This document shows, in pieces, positions 1 through 10,851 of a stretch of 64,000 bases of DNA. The notes under the pieces were generated by a model. That model worked only from the letters and a program-made list of their open reading frames with translations, did not search any database and was not told the origin of the DNA. A program made the translations under genes and the position numbers. Origin of the DNA: Nymphaea colorata. Its lineage: Eukaryota > Streptophyta > Magnoliopsida > Nymphaeales > Nymphaeaceae. Location of the stretch: positions 4,729,224 to 4,793,223 of the forward strand of contig NC_045141.1 of the NCBI RefSeq assembly GCF_008831285.2. The letters run 5' to 3'. How positions within the stretch are numbered: position 1 is the stretch's first letter; every line of letters begins with the position of its first letter.

Positions 1-1
1 G

Positions 2-391
2 GAATTGAAAGAGGGAGAAATCGTTCTTGAAGAAATTGACTATGTGAGTAATATTAAAATTTCCTCGCCTATCATAGCGAATATATACTCGTATGACAAG
101 TCGGTGTAGAGTGAAACAATTGTTGGTTTCTTCAAAGAGGCTGTGGCAAAGAAAGATGGGTGGAAGGAAGTGAAGATCTATCATTATGCCAGGAGATCTA
201 AGGAGTGGCGGGGAGGGAATATGGAAAAAATTTTGGGAAAAAATGAGGAGTTAATAAAGGAGAGAGACCCAGATCAAAAGCAGAACCAGAATTGGGGGAT
301 AACAAGTTTCAGTTTCTCCATAGGCAGATGGAAGTTGAAAATGAACGTTAGACCCAGAAAGATTGGAATGCAGAGATTGATTTGCAGGTGA
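2..391 (+). pseudogene. Retroelement gag-like (DUF4283-type) ORF remnant, C-terminal part
   Basis: One frame is open from base 2 to 391 apart from a TAG at 107-109. The piece before the stop contains SNIKISSPIIANIYSYDKSV and the part after it is basic and hydrophilic (KKDGWKEV, GWRGGN-like, IGRWKLK). The same protein is readable on the minus strand of copy C (34225-34640). Copy C continues upstream into a stretch shaped like the DUF4283 domain found in plant retroelement proteins. The TAG is at the same codon in copies A and C, so it is either the true end of the domain-bearing ORF or an old lesion shared by both copies. No intact product is expected. Confidence 0.5.
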
Positions 392-1588
392 CCAGATCAA
401 TTGCGGAGTAACGAGAAGATAGAGAAGAAGATGGAGAATCAATTGATAACAAAAAGAACGAAGGGGAGAACCATGAGTCCTCATCAGGTTTGATTCTTTC
501 TCCTCCATTAAAAAATAGTGGAATGAAAACTAGCAAAGAAATGGAAGAACAGCTGGTAGGAAAGGGAAGGTGATTGATGATACTTTCACAAGGTGGAACA
601 TGAGTCCAGAGTAATGAGGATAGGGTGAGGCAGGAAAAGGGGAAACACCCAACATTTATTGGCTAAGGCAGTTCCATTTTTCTTCACCTCATATGTCTAA
701 TAAGGTTGGAATTAGCATTCCACTAGCTGCTATGAAAACAAATCAGTTGAGTCTTTATCTCCTATCCTAATTTCAAAACAAGTTCAGATCCGACAAACAT
801 ATGTATATGTATCATTTCACATTCTTATTGGATCCCACTGGAACAATGGACTCCCATTCTCATTCAACTTATGAAAATGCATGACCAATCTAAACCCGTT
901 TGCTGCAAATTTCTGCACCAAAAATGGATCCAAAATCAGGACAAGTGGTAATTGAACTTACTAAATCCATTTACATACATAATAAAAGTGGATTCACAAG
1001 CCCAATTAGTGATGTTTCATGACGATGGCCAGGTCAGCAATGGGACTTCGTTCGAAATCCAACCAGATGGAGTCCGAGATCCAGAATGGAGAATTCCTAG
1101 TGCCACCAGGAAGCATTTGGCAACTCACAAAAATACACCTAACTTTTGGTATTATAAAGCCACAATGTTGTTACCATGATAAACAACTATATATATATAT
1201 AATTAGTACCTTTTAAACGAACTTATACGCTCGCCTATGTTTTCTCGCCTAATCATTGTATAATTAAGTAAAAACAACATCGATTTTAATCTTTTATGAT
1301 TTATGCATTAATAAAAGGGCATAACTGGTCAGTACATAGTTAACCATGTATGTATGTTATTTCAAGTTGTCACAGTGGCGGATAATGTAAATTAATGAGT
1401 TAATTTATTTTGTTTATATGGAAACTGCTTTTAGTCTTTTCATTTTAGTAATTATACGTAAGCTATTTAGTAACTAGCAGAAGTTTAGTCTTAATCAACA
1501 GTGCAAATATCTTGTCTTTTCTTCTAATCCCCATATATTTAGATAAACTTTCAAATGTTCCTATCAACTTACCAAATTCTTTGGGATT

Positions 1589-1966
1589 AGATAGGGCTGT
1601 ACAATTAGTCAAGCTAACTCAAGCTCGACTCAAACTTGTTCAGTTACACTTGATTTGAAACGCAAGTTTATAAAGGAGTCGAGTTCAAGTTACATGAATT
1701 TGACTCTATTTTTTTTTTAATTTAGCTTTTCTATTAATTTTCAAATTTAAAACAAAGAAATTGAAGGAAGAGTTGGTAAAGGAACTTAAACAAGCCAAAC
1801 TCAAGCCACGATTTAGTCTATTGAGTCAACCTTTTGCTGATCTTGTACAGCTTGAGTCGAGCTCAAGGCACGATTTTGGTCTATCGAGTCAACCTTTTGC
1901 TGATCTTATACAGCTCGACTCGAGCTTGAGCCCAGCAATGACTCCATGTGTGGAGCTGCCGGAGGA
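1589..1966. mobile_element. hAT-like miniature element (GAGCTCGAG family), nested in copy A
   Basis: It starts TAGGGCTGTACA and is made of many variants of GAGCTCGAG and AACTCGACT. The same element sits at 32652-33012 in copy C, where both ends read as GGGCTGYACA inverted repeats. Inside, about 63 bp is tandemly repeated (near 1797-1859 and 1860-1925), which makes a spurious ORF with a repeated peptide. Other family members are at 15512-15863, 23520-23960, 43182-43565, 58390-58630, 60550-60885 and 63280-63620. Confidence 0.6.
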
Positions 1967-2014
1967 CTGGTACTTCTGAGTTGACCACAGAATTGAAGCA
2001 TTTATTGGAAATGA

Positions 2015-2451
2015 TGAAGAAAAATGGAACTGCATTAGCCAATAAATGTTGGATGTTTCCGTAATAGAGTGTCGTCATTGGATATATTTGGTGTAGTGGA
2101 CTCTGTTTCCCCTTTTCCTGCCTCAAACCTGTCCTCATTACTCTGGAACCAAGTTTCCCTGTGTGGAAGTATTGTCAATCTGTCTTCACTTTCTTACCAG
2201 CTGTTCTTCCATTTTCTCTCCTTGACAAACCTGGTGAAGAAAAATGGAACTGCATTAGCCAATAAATGTTGGATGTTTCCGTAATAGAGTGTCGTCATTG
2301 GATATATTTGGTGTGGACTCTGTTTCCCCTTTTCCTGCCTCAAACCTGTCTTCATTACTCTGGAACCAAGTTTCCCTGTGTGGAAGTATTGTCAATCTGT
2401 CTTCACTTTCTTACCAGCTGTTCTTCCATTTTCTCTCCTTGACAAACCTGG
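2015..2451. repeat. 220-bp direct tandem duplication
   Basis: The segment beginning TGAAGAAAAATGGAACTGC at 2015 begins again at 2235. The two copies (2015-2234 and 2235-2451) are nearly identical except for a 3-bp difference near 2095/2314. The sequence is part of copy B of the retroelement: its reverse complement is at about 540-690 in copy A. High identity implies a recent duplication. Confidence 0.9.
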
Positions 2452-3640
2452 TGGTGAGTTGTTCACCATAACCTCACTCTCCAAACCAGTCATTTCTTTG
2501 CTAGTTTTCATTCCATCCAAACAACAAGAATCCTGAAATTTATTTTTTAAATCAAACCTGATATGGACTCACGGTTCTCCCCTTGATTCTTTTGTTATCA
2601 ATTGATTCTCCATCTCCTGCTCTATCTTCTCGCCACCCACCAGCTGGTTCGTCTTCTAGTTACTCCGCAACTGCTGGTCTCCTGTAATCTCTACATTCCA
2701 ATCTTTCTGGGTCTAACATTCATTTTCAACTTCCATCTGCCTATGGAGAAACCGAAACTTGTTATCCCCCAATTCTGGTTCTGCTTTTGATCTGGGTCTC
2801 TCCTTTATTAAATCATTTTTCCCAATTTTTTTTCCTTATTCTCTCCCTGCCACTCCTTAGCTCTCCTGACATAATGATAGATCTTCACTTCCTTCAACTC
2901 CTTTACTAAATTTCAATTTTGTTTTCTTTTCTTTTTGGGGGCACTTTACGAAAGTTTAATGGAAATTGCGAGCTTTCCCATTCATTCATTCCATGCAAAA
3001 TCGTAAGAAAAATGAAGAAAGTGTAAAACAGCTTAAAAGTGAATCTATGAAATAGAGTCAGTTGATAGCAAACTTTTTCTGTCAATCCCTTGTCTGAAAG
3101 TCTGATTTCAATAGCAATGTCTTAATCCCAGAGGCGTGTTTCGATAGCAATGTCATTCTTCTATAAGTTTCCAATGGAACAGCGAATCACAGTCCAACGA
3201 AAGGGCTGCTTCATCTTTTCCCAAACTCTTGAAGCGATCTTGATTGTTGATGTTCCATTTATCATCTGAATTGAGAGTGCTCGACATCCACTTCTGAAAT
3301 CTTGATGATGAAACCAGAGAATTCCACCCATGATCTTTTCGTCGAGGATTTACCATGGAGTGATCGATTATCAGAAACCCGAGAAGGTCTGCCATTTTCG
3401 AACACCCTTCCTCCTCCATTCCACTTCCAAATTCTTGTCCATGGATTACCAAATATCATAAGTTGTCAAAGTTTGGACCTTCTTGTAGTTAGATGGTTTT
3501 TTCTGCATTTATTATAGTTTAATGTGAGATAGCAAGGTGTATATCATTGTGGCTTTATGTTAATATAAATGGTGAAGACACTTATTTTTTCAAATAAGTT
3601 GATGAGAACATTTGAAAATTTATCTAAAGATATGGGAACA
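2452..3640 (-). repeat. Dispersed retroelement copy B (minus orientation, internally deleted)
   Basis: 2560-2900 matches 34130-34450 of copy C, and 3130-3525 matches 35035-35420. The part of C between them (about 34450-35030, holding the best DUF4283-like coding) is missing here and replaced by about 230 bp of other sequence (2900-3130). The end 3530-3640 matches 33150-33260 of copy C, which is the opposite end of that copy, so copy B joins the two element ends side by side. A minus-strand ORF at 3153-3452 corresponds to the start of the gag-like ORF of copy C. Confidence 0.7.
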
Positions 3641-3974
3641 GCTAAAATTTGGAAGATCCAAATCGAGTATTTCAAACCCATAATTTCAAATCGAGTTCAA
3701 AACGACAAAATTTGAGTGTCGCGCGTGCACGGACCTTCCCTCTGTTTTAAAAACACATTTCTCACGCCAAAATGTGTTTTAAAACCCAAGTTGCATGTTC
3801 AAACAAGTCAACGAGCGACTGAACGAAAATTGGATTTGAAGACGAGTCCAAAGTGACTCGAAATGGAATCGGCCGTCCATTTTCAACAAAAAACCTTTTT
3901 TACATTTTAAATAAAAAAATATTTTTTATGTAACAGAATTTTTATTTCATTTTACTAGATTTTATTTTATTTTA

Positions 3975-4233
3975 TTTTTTTTAAAAAAAGGGGGAGGGAG
4001 AGCTCACGCGTGCGAGCACACCATGCACTCACACAAGCGAGTGCTGTGTGTGCTTGCAAGCGAGCGCACCACATGCGCTCGCTCTTGAGCAAGCTCGTGT
4101 GCGACAAATTTGTCACTTGCGCAAGCGTGCTTATGCACGCGACAATGCTGTCGCACGCTTGTGCGCATCGGCCAACTGTGCTGTCGCGGCAGCAACCTCT
4201 TAGACACGCGAGCTTAATTTTTTTTTTAAAAAA
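3975..4233. other. GC- and CpG-rich island flanked by T/A tracts
   Basis: About 200 bp rich in GCGAGCGC, GTGCTTGC and CACACAAG-like words sits in otherwise AT-rich sequence. It is bounded by T-run/A-run palindromes: ATTTTTTTTAAAAAAAG on the left (about 3975) and T9A9-like on the right (about 4217-4236). Both strands are open over it by chance of composition. It lies about 200 bp upstream of the TATA box of the LTR-like segment, the position of a U3 regulatory region. Confidence 0.5.
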
Positions 4234-4433
4234 AAAGAGCTATTAGGGGTGTTTTTTGGGTCATTTTGAGTGGGCATTTGCCTCCCTACACTTGAAAAAG
4301 TGATTTTCAGGTCTAATGGGCAATCAATACTCATTCAAACCATTTCTTTTTCAAAATAATTCAAAATTATGTGAAATTCGGATGAAAATATTATAAAATG
4401 AAAAAAAAAATCAAATTTGGGTCCAATATCCCC

Positions 4434-4440
4434 TATAAAT
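4434..4440 (+). promoter_or_regulatory. TATA box of the LTR-like segment
   Basis: TATAAAT follows CCAATATCCCC and precedes a C-rich stretch and a CT-rich leader (4440-4640). This order is typical of a plant pol II start in an LTR. It is inferred from sequence only. Confidence 0.4.
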
Positions 4441-4659
4441 CCCCCCCACTTCGCCCTTCTTGGGGAAGAGTGGCCCTAGGGAGAAACCCCAGAATATTCT
4501 CTCTTCAAGACTTAAAGTTTCTCTTGAGCTCTCTCTCTCTCCCTCTTCCTCTTTCCATTTCTCCTCTTCCTCTCCAACTTAGAGCAAGCTACAACTCTCT
4601 TGGAGACATCCTCTTCATTATCTTGGAGATTCTTTCAAGGTAAGTCCAAGATCATTTCA

Positions 4660-5225
4660 AGCATTGTTGTTCATTTTCTTAAGCCATTTCTCATTAGAGG
4701 TATGTAATCATCATCCCTCTCATTTCCCTCTTATTTTCTTTTCTTCTCATCTTTATCTCCCCATGGCCAAAGGAGATAGCACTCAACCTCTTTAAGAGAC
4801 AAGAGGCTAAGCTCAAGTGCATCGGGAGCATGGAAATGTGAGATAATCTTTCATTTCATGATTAAATCATCTTTTTCTCTTTATTGAATATAGCATTGTC
4901 CTTCTTTTTCATTTTCTTCTCATCTTCATCTTCTTCTGGCCAAAGGAGATAATACACAATCTCTTTTTAGAGACAAGAGGCTATGCTCAAGTGCACCAGG
5001 AGCATGGAAAGATGAGATGATCTTTAATTTCATGATTGAATCATGTTTCCTCTTTTATTGAATATAGCATTGTCTTTCTTTCTTCATTTCCTGTTCATCT
5101 TCATCTCCTCATTGACATAGGAGATAGCACTCAACCTCTTTTTATAGACAAGATACTACGCTCAAGTGCACCGGAGCATGGAAAGATGAGATGATCTTTC
5201 ATTTCATAGTTACATTATGCCCTTC
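4660..5225. repeat. Tandem repeat, period about 172-176 bp, three copies
   Basis: The words GGAGATAGCACTCAACCTC, GACAAGAGGCTA and GCTCAAGTGCA recur from about 4770, 4942 and 5117. Each unit ends in a CTTTCATTTCATGATT-like segment and a T/C-rich spacer. The array lies inside the LTR-like segment, downstream of its TATA box. Confidence 0.8.
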
Positions 5226-5231
5226 CTCCTA

Positions 5232-5269
5232 GTTGAACCTTTTTCTCTCTCTCGTTCTCTCTATCTCTC

Positions 5270-5309
<40 letters not shown>

Positions 5310-5352
5310 CTCTCCTCTCTCTCGTTCTCTCTCTCTCTCTCTCTCTCTTTCT
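5232..5352. repeat. (CT)n microsatellite
   Basis: Nearly pure CT repeats with CGTT and TTTT interruptions. Confidence 0.95.
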
Positions 5353-6730
5353 TTTTTTGAATATTGTCTATATATTATCCATGCATAGTTGTTTTGTTTT
5401 CCATTTATTTGTGAATGTATGGTGGCAATGAGAGTGTGGTTTGAGGTTCTTTATCTTAATCTTCATATTAATTTTTGAGGTTGAGACATGTCCAACCTGG
5501 GAAAACCCTCACGAAAATGTACATATTAATATGCATTTGCATGTCATTTTGCGCTAGTTTCCTTCATAATCACCCCATTAAGAACCCTAACGAGTACCTC
5601 ATCATATTGCTTGTTTTTTCCATACCCAACGGTGGAAGAAATATATCCCTTGTACTAAACTAAGTAATAACATTCTATGTTTATATATAAATCATATTTT
5701 TCAAAACATTTTCAAATGAAACTTTCTAGTGCGGCCTAGAGACTTAGCTTAGACTCTTGCATGAGTCCAAGCTCCTCTCCGGCCCACATTAAACTTGAAG
5801 TTGATAATTTTAGGTTATTCATTGATTTCTCATTTTGTGAAGGCACGTATGTATATACATGTTATATACATCTATGACACATGATGAACCCCCCATCTTT
5901 CTCTTTCTATGCTTTCACTTTTTATTTTATAAATTTTCATATGCATGAATGCGTATGCACATGTGCTCTATTTCCTCCCTTTCGAATATTTTATTCTCTT
6001 TTTAAGGCAAATATCTTCCTTACGAAATTTCTTATACATACCCATATATACGTATGTATATTTTTCTTTTTCTCTAAATCCTCTATCTCTCTTCAAATCA
6101 ATACATCTTTTTCTCTTAAGCTTTCATATTTGTGTATATGTAATAGTATATACACATATAGGAATGTCTTTCTGTATCGCTCTCCTTTTCTTTTCATGAG
6201 AGTATTCTATCTCTTGTCTTCTTTTTAACATTCTTCTCTCATATCTTTTTATTTACCAACTTCATTAAGACCATAAACCAAGTAATGACCAAATATTGGA
6301 ACCATGCTTGATGGTCTAGAACCTCATTCCATTTTCAAAAACTTTTCCATCTTATATATGATATTTATCAAAACAAAAATCTTAGATGAATGTTATGGTA
6401 GGAATGCTCTTAGATGAATGTTATGGTAGAAATGAATGATTTTTCTTTCTAATCATGTAGGATCAATGCATTCATACATTCCACCCACTTTATTTCACTT
6501 CTGATCACAAGTACCTCTCCAAAAGAACTTAAGCAAGATGAGATGAGGCTCTAACTAAGTGGTAACCGAATTAAGCAAAATCTCAAACCTATTTGAAGTC
6601 TTAAGAGAACACTAAAGTGATTTCAAAATGATTTCACAAGCTTTTCAAATGATATTTACTAATTCTACTTTTTCTCCCAGAACATTTCACATTTTCAAAT
6701 AACTCTTCAAGAATCTTTTCAAAAGTTTGA
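5353..6730. other. No gene seen; interior of the LTR-like segment
   Basis: AT-rich sequence with short direct repeats, for example CTTAGATGAATGTTATGGTAG twice at about 6380-6430. Open frames at 5881-6228 are T-rich and show no protein-like composition. Confidence 0.5.
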
Positions 6731-6961
6731 AACATCAAACTTTCAATATTTTCAACACCGCATATAGAATCAAAAGTATGTTTAAGTTAAAATGAAATGC
6801 ATCAATGATGAACATAGCCCTTGGATTGATTACTCCCGGTAAAGGCACTAGGAACGGTCGATCCTCGTACCGACGGACGAGTCTCTTTCTTTCTTATTTC
6901 AAAACAAACCTCATTTTTTTGGAGGAGTCCAAAACCAACCAAAAATTTTGGGATGCAAACA

Positions 6962-7743
6962 GTCATGAAACTCAAAAACTCAATAGCAGAAAGGTTAAAC
7001 AAGCTCTCAGGCAGTGTACCAGTGAGATTGTTCATTTCCACATTAAAGAATGTTAAGTGGGTTAAGCTTCTCAACTGAGAAGGAATGTTCCTATACACAT
7101 GATTTTGACCAATATTAAGGTACTCCAGTTTTGAGATGTTGGCAAAAGTGACTGGAATGGTGCCCATGAGCCTGTTACCATAAAGGTTTATGCACTTGAG
7201 TTCCAGCAAACTGCCTAGGAACTCCGGAATGCTTCCATAGAATTGGTTATCTCGATGTGACAATATTTGGAGACCTTGGCAATGGCTCAGGGTTTGTGGG
7301 ATCAACCCCTCAAAATTATTTTTTCTTATAGATAGATTTTCTAACTGAGGGAGGAGACTAAAATCTATGGGAAGATGACCATGGAAACTATCATTTGTAA
7401 GATTAAGAACTCATAAGAAGGAGAGATTGCTGATGTATGGGGAGAGAGTACATTCAAGTGCCTTCCTGGAGAGGTTCAGAGCAACTATCCTTGGTGAACC
7501 ACGACTGCATGAAACTCCATTCCATTCGCAGAAAGAGATATTGGAATTTCAATTTTATAACACGTTATGAAAGTCTTTAGTGACAAGGGATTTCAAAGAT
7601 AGCAATGCAAATTGATCAGTCACGTTGCTAATAGAAACAAGGGCGGAGGGCACCTCCCTTTGGCCGAGAACCACAACCAAGGTGAAGGCAGAAAAACACA
7701 AAAGAAAGACGAGTGGATGAGGTGACCGACCGGTGGTTGCCAT
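6962..7743 (-). pseudogene. RLK1: truncated LRR receptor-like kinase, N-terminal part only
   Basis: The ATG at 7743 opens a signal peptide (MATTGRSPHPLVFLLC, then a hydrophobic core ending VLGQ), the N-cap helix (VTDQFALLSLKSLVT) and the first LRRs (LIPQTLSHCQGLQIL, GSIPEFLGSLLELK, NLTGTLPESLFNLS). The frame is constant but holds three nonsense codons: two in the N-cap (at 7555 and just after, replacing Ser and Trp codons of the family) and TGA at 7411-7413. Homology stops at 6962, where the LTR-like element begins, so most LRRs, the membrane helix and the kinase are absent. It is closest in sequence to RLK5. The family detects microbial or endogenous ligands at the plasma membrane; this copy cannot make a receptor. 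Confidence 0.85.
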
Positions 7744-8650
7744 GCCTATCCAATTTGTTATGCAGAACATGCATGAGCAGGAATTCAAGGTCTTCAATTT
7801 ATGTATAGATTCTCTTCCAGAAAATTTGTCCTTTTCTTTTTTCAAGTGGTAGAAGGCTCGGGTCTTAACTGCTTTGGAACACATTGCTTCATATTTCCAA
7901 ATTGAGGGGCATGGCTGATGATTGCATCAATGAGACTCTTTCTTGTTTCCCTTTACCACTTTCAACTCTATTCAATCCCAAATCAAAGTTATCAATTGAA
8001 CTTTTTTTTTTCCTAGATATCCCAAACTGATTTCGACCATAGTCATAGATATGCTTTCTACCTTTTAAATGGCGAGGTTTTTCTATCATATAATATGGTT
8101 AGCATGGAGAAAATAGGAAAAATGTGGAAATTTTTAATAATTGGGTAAAATTTAAAGAGCAATAAAAAAGTGTGAAAAATGTCTAAAAATGGTAAAAAAA
8201 AAAAATGGAAAAAGTGTTTCTTTGGTGTGGCATTTTTTTTCAAAAAATACTTGAATCGGCTGGTTCGTTCAAATTTATGCTAAATCAGTTTGATCTAGTC
8301 CATCTGTGTTTAAACAAAAAGAAGTTGTCTTTATTAATCAATTGATTTGTCATCTGTTTTAAAAAAGTTATTTTTTTTATTATCCTATATAGTTGTTTGT
8401 TTATTTCTAAAAAATAATTTCATATTTCTGATTAAACAAATGTTAATACAGATAACACACATGGAGGCTAGTAATTTATCACTTTCAAAAGCTGAATTTC
8501 AAAGTCAATCAGCGACCAGATGCCAGTTTTTTTTAAGATCAAATTTCTTATATCTTGATCTGATTTACATGTTAATCAAATTGAAATCTAACTTATATCT
8601 TTTTTTTTTTCAATATTCAATTAATGATCTGGCTAGATCCAACCAGACAA
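7744..8650. repeat. RLK upstream flank, shared with the other RLK copies
   Basis: 7760-8000 matches 30960-31190, 41930-42130 and 49400-49620, all immediately upstream of RLK copies, and 8060-8240 matches the A/T-rich stretches at 31240-31460 and 49680-49920. This shows that the upstream regions were duplicated with the genes. No convincing TATA box could be assigned. Confidence 0.65.
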
Positions 8651-8700
8651 CAAAATAAGCAACTCTGACGTATAGTAATTATGCTCATGTCCACTGTATA

Positions 8701-8703
<3 letters not shown>

Positions 8704-8753
<50 letters not shown>
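8704..8753. repeat. Poly(A) tract, 50 bp
   Basis: Fifty uninterrupted A residues follow TATAT. It could be a retroposon tail or a slippage expansion; no element body with a target-site duplication was recognised upstream. Confidence 0.95.
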
Positions 8754-8755
<2 letters not shown>

Positions 8756-10437
8756 TACGCCCTCCACATCCATGCCCAACTATCTTTGTCATGTAAACGA
8801 CGGCTGCCTGTATAGCATCCTACAGCCTTTCAACCTTCACAACCTCCAATATAGCCCTCAATTTTTTTTCACCACCATGACTCTGCCTGTCCAATAGTTG
8901 TTCCTTATAATTACTCATCTCCATTGCTAACAATAAGAAGTACCAAAATACAATAAAACATCATTTTGTATTTAATGAAAAAGAAAATAGCTCTAAGCGG
9001 CGTTTTATAATCCATATTTTTTGTTAGTTTTTTTATGGTTTTAAAAAGGAAATAGGTGAACATGAAGTTGCAAAAAGAATAATATGAAAAACATGACTTG
9101 CAAACTTTTCTAAACTGAAAAAAAATATAACTTTAAAGTTATTGTAATTTTAAATATCATCTAAGTTTCAGCGTTAGAGTAAAATAAGATCCCGCACAAT
9201 GTATAATATAATTTTGTATAAATAATATATAATCTAAAGGATTTAGACGCAAACCAGCAAAAGAATAAAATTTAAAAATTCAAATTTTCTTTCAGAAAAA
9301 AATGAACCAAAGAATATGAAAATTGATTAATAATAAAGAAAAAACTTTTCTAACTAGTAAGAAACGCATAACGAAACAACACGTCGAGTTGACCACCTTC
9401 GATCTCATTCGTCAACAATTAATTTCCTATCTGATTTTTGAATCAATGGACACTCAACACAGCTAGCCTTCATGGTCAGATTGCGACATTGTGAAAATGC
9501 TCTTTTGAAACGAGTGGATGAAGTTGCCAAGCAACTTCCATGTTGTCAGCCGATCCGGTGATGTCAATGACTTCTTTGTGAATCAACATAAAATATGAAA
9601 AATCATATTCTCTTAAAAAGTATAAAAAGCTAATTAAAACAATTTTTTTAAAAAAAACAGGTAGACTGGATCAAATTGACTTAGCGAAGACTTGAAGCAA
9701 CCGGCCGATTCAAGCCAAAAATATTTCTAGCTAATCTGATCCAGTCCTTGCTCAATTATTCAACAATCCCAGTTGTTGGAATTCAAATTTCCTCAAATGA
9801 GGGACAAAATCTCTTAGCTCAAGGTGGTGATTTCTTCAAAAGAAAGTCTGAGACTATTTCATTATTGGCACAAATATTGTGATTACCGTCACAATTCTAC
9901 TTTCATCAACTGAGCAGCACTGAAACAGGTCTGATTTATTGTATTTTATTTTGTCAATTTGTGTTACTTTTAAATAATATCAATTGAATATTTTTAATTA
10001 ACTATACCTTAAAAAATATGAAATTCATCTCCCCAGACTACCGTTCATTTTGAATTTATAATAATAATAGTAGTAGTATTATTATATTGTAGGGCCTCCT
10101 TTCATGGTGTAGGTTGGCAGTTTCATCGATGACTATTCAACTATTCAACGTAGTAGTTGAAAACATTTTCATGGCTGACGAGAACCACCACTTACATATA
10201 GGTTGTGAGAGATAACAACCAAAATTAGGTAGTAAATATAATAATAATAAAAAATGCATTTTTTTTTTGAAAAAACAGTGATGAAACACAAAAAATAAGT
10301 CTGCTGTATATAAGGCAAAAAGATAATTTTTTTGAAAAGAATATCAAAACAAAAAACGTGGTTTTCCCTTGTTTTTAATATTTTCTTAAAAAGTTGCTAT
10401 CTTTATCTTTATCTTCATATATGTATATATATACATA
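8754..10437. other. AT-rich intergenic sequence, no gene seen
   Basis: The only recognisable part is 9640-9760, which matches 50190-50305 in the second block copy (shared GACTTGAAGCAACCGGCC). The rest has no open frame or repeat structure I could support. Confidence 0.6.
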
Positions 10438-10515
10438 CATATATATATATACACACACAAATATATATATATATAATAATATAAAAAAAATATATATGTA
10501 TATATATATATTAAG
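10425..10515. repeat. (TA)n-rich microsatellite cluster
   Basis: Runs of TATATA with CATACA and ACACAC interruptions. They mark the left edge of the region matching 51165 onward. Confidence 0.85.
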
Positions 10516-10662
10516 CAGCTGGTTATAGCCATAATTACCATTCACATATCTCCAAAATTCAAAAACTTAGATAGAAACGGAATTTCGTTGGCATTTGCAT
10601 GGATAAACATCAATTCCATGGAAATTTAACAGTTCAACCAAGTTGTTGGTTATGCATAATAC

Positions 10663-10851
10663 CTAGTTTAGAAATGGTTTCTCGGTTATGATGGAACTTT
10701 TGAGTTCATGAAAGAACTTCGGGATTAATTTGGGGCAAGTAAAGCATCCAGTTGCTGCTTGATCAGGACTAAGAAACAGACATTCAGCAGTCGACGGCAG
10801 AACCACCACCAAATTTCTCAAAACAGAAGTTAAAGAAATGCTCTCTGTCAT
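10663..10851 (-). CDS. Short putative secreted peptide, copy 1
   Basis: A 62-codon ORF starts MTESISLTSVLRNLVV, runs through a hydrophobic core and then TGCFTC and KLIPKFFHELKS. The start looks like a signal peptide with a cleavage area near DQA; a CxxC follows. Its counterpart at 51256-51480 aligns without a single indel over all 62 codons, with 15 residue differences, although the surrounding non-coding DNA has indels. That favours past coding constraint, perhaps as the first exon of a longer gene. The family is not recognised. The last residues differ because a 24-bp stretch after the Asn codon here brings an early TAG. Confidence 0.4.
   Translation of the reverse strand: MTESISLTSVLRNLVVVLPSTAECLFLSPDQAATGCFTCPKLIPKFFHELKSSIITEKPFLN

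Larger units (their letters stand above)
1..2012 (+). repeat. Dispersed retroelement copy A, cut by the window edge
   Basis: This stretch is the reverse complement of about 32598-34640 (copy C), with matching blocks throughout and one deletion near 1570 of the part seen at 33030-33220. It starts inside the element, so its 5' part lies outside the window. Positions 1-690 also match 2015-2900 in the opposite orientation (copy B), so A and B form a large imperfect inverted repeat. It carries a short gag-like coding remnant at its left end, then non-coding sequence, then a nested miniature element at 1589-1966. The class is not certain; the DUF4283-like coding content in copy C suggests a retroelement. 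Confidence 0.75.
3641..6961 (+). mobile_element. Long LTR-like segment of a gypsy-type retroelement
   Basis: The right end TTTTGGGATGCAAACA (to 6961) is followed directly by RLK1 exon sequence. A second sequence with the same last 230 bp ends TTTTGGGACACAAACA at 44779 and is followed by unrelated sequence, which fixes CA at 6961 as a true element terminus. The left limit, near 3633-3650, is where the match to the retroelement copy stops. A promoter-like TATAAAT at 4434, followed by a pyrimidine-rich leader, fits an LTR. At about 3.3 kb it would be in the size range of long chromovirus LTRs. No internal gag-pol is present, and no target-site duplication is visible across the two flanks. Confidence 0.45.

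Noticed and set aside
1761-1979. Protein-like tandem peptide (LSQPFADL repeated)
   Set aside because: It is translated from the 63-bp tandem repeat of a miniature element, which is non-coding elsewhere.
4010-4246. Open frames on both strands with Cys/His-rich peptides
   Set aside because: They arise from the GC-rich repeated words of the island; both strands are open and no family fits.
5881-6228. 115-codon plus-strand open frame
   Set aside because: Almost pure Phe/Ser/Ile/Tyr from T-rich DNA inside the LTR-like segment; no coding signature.
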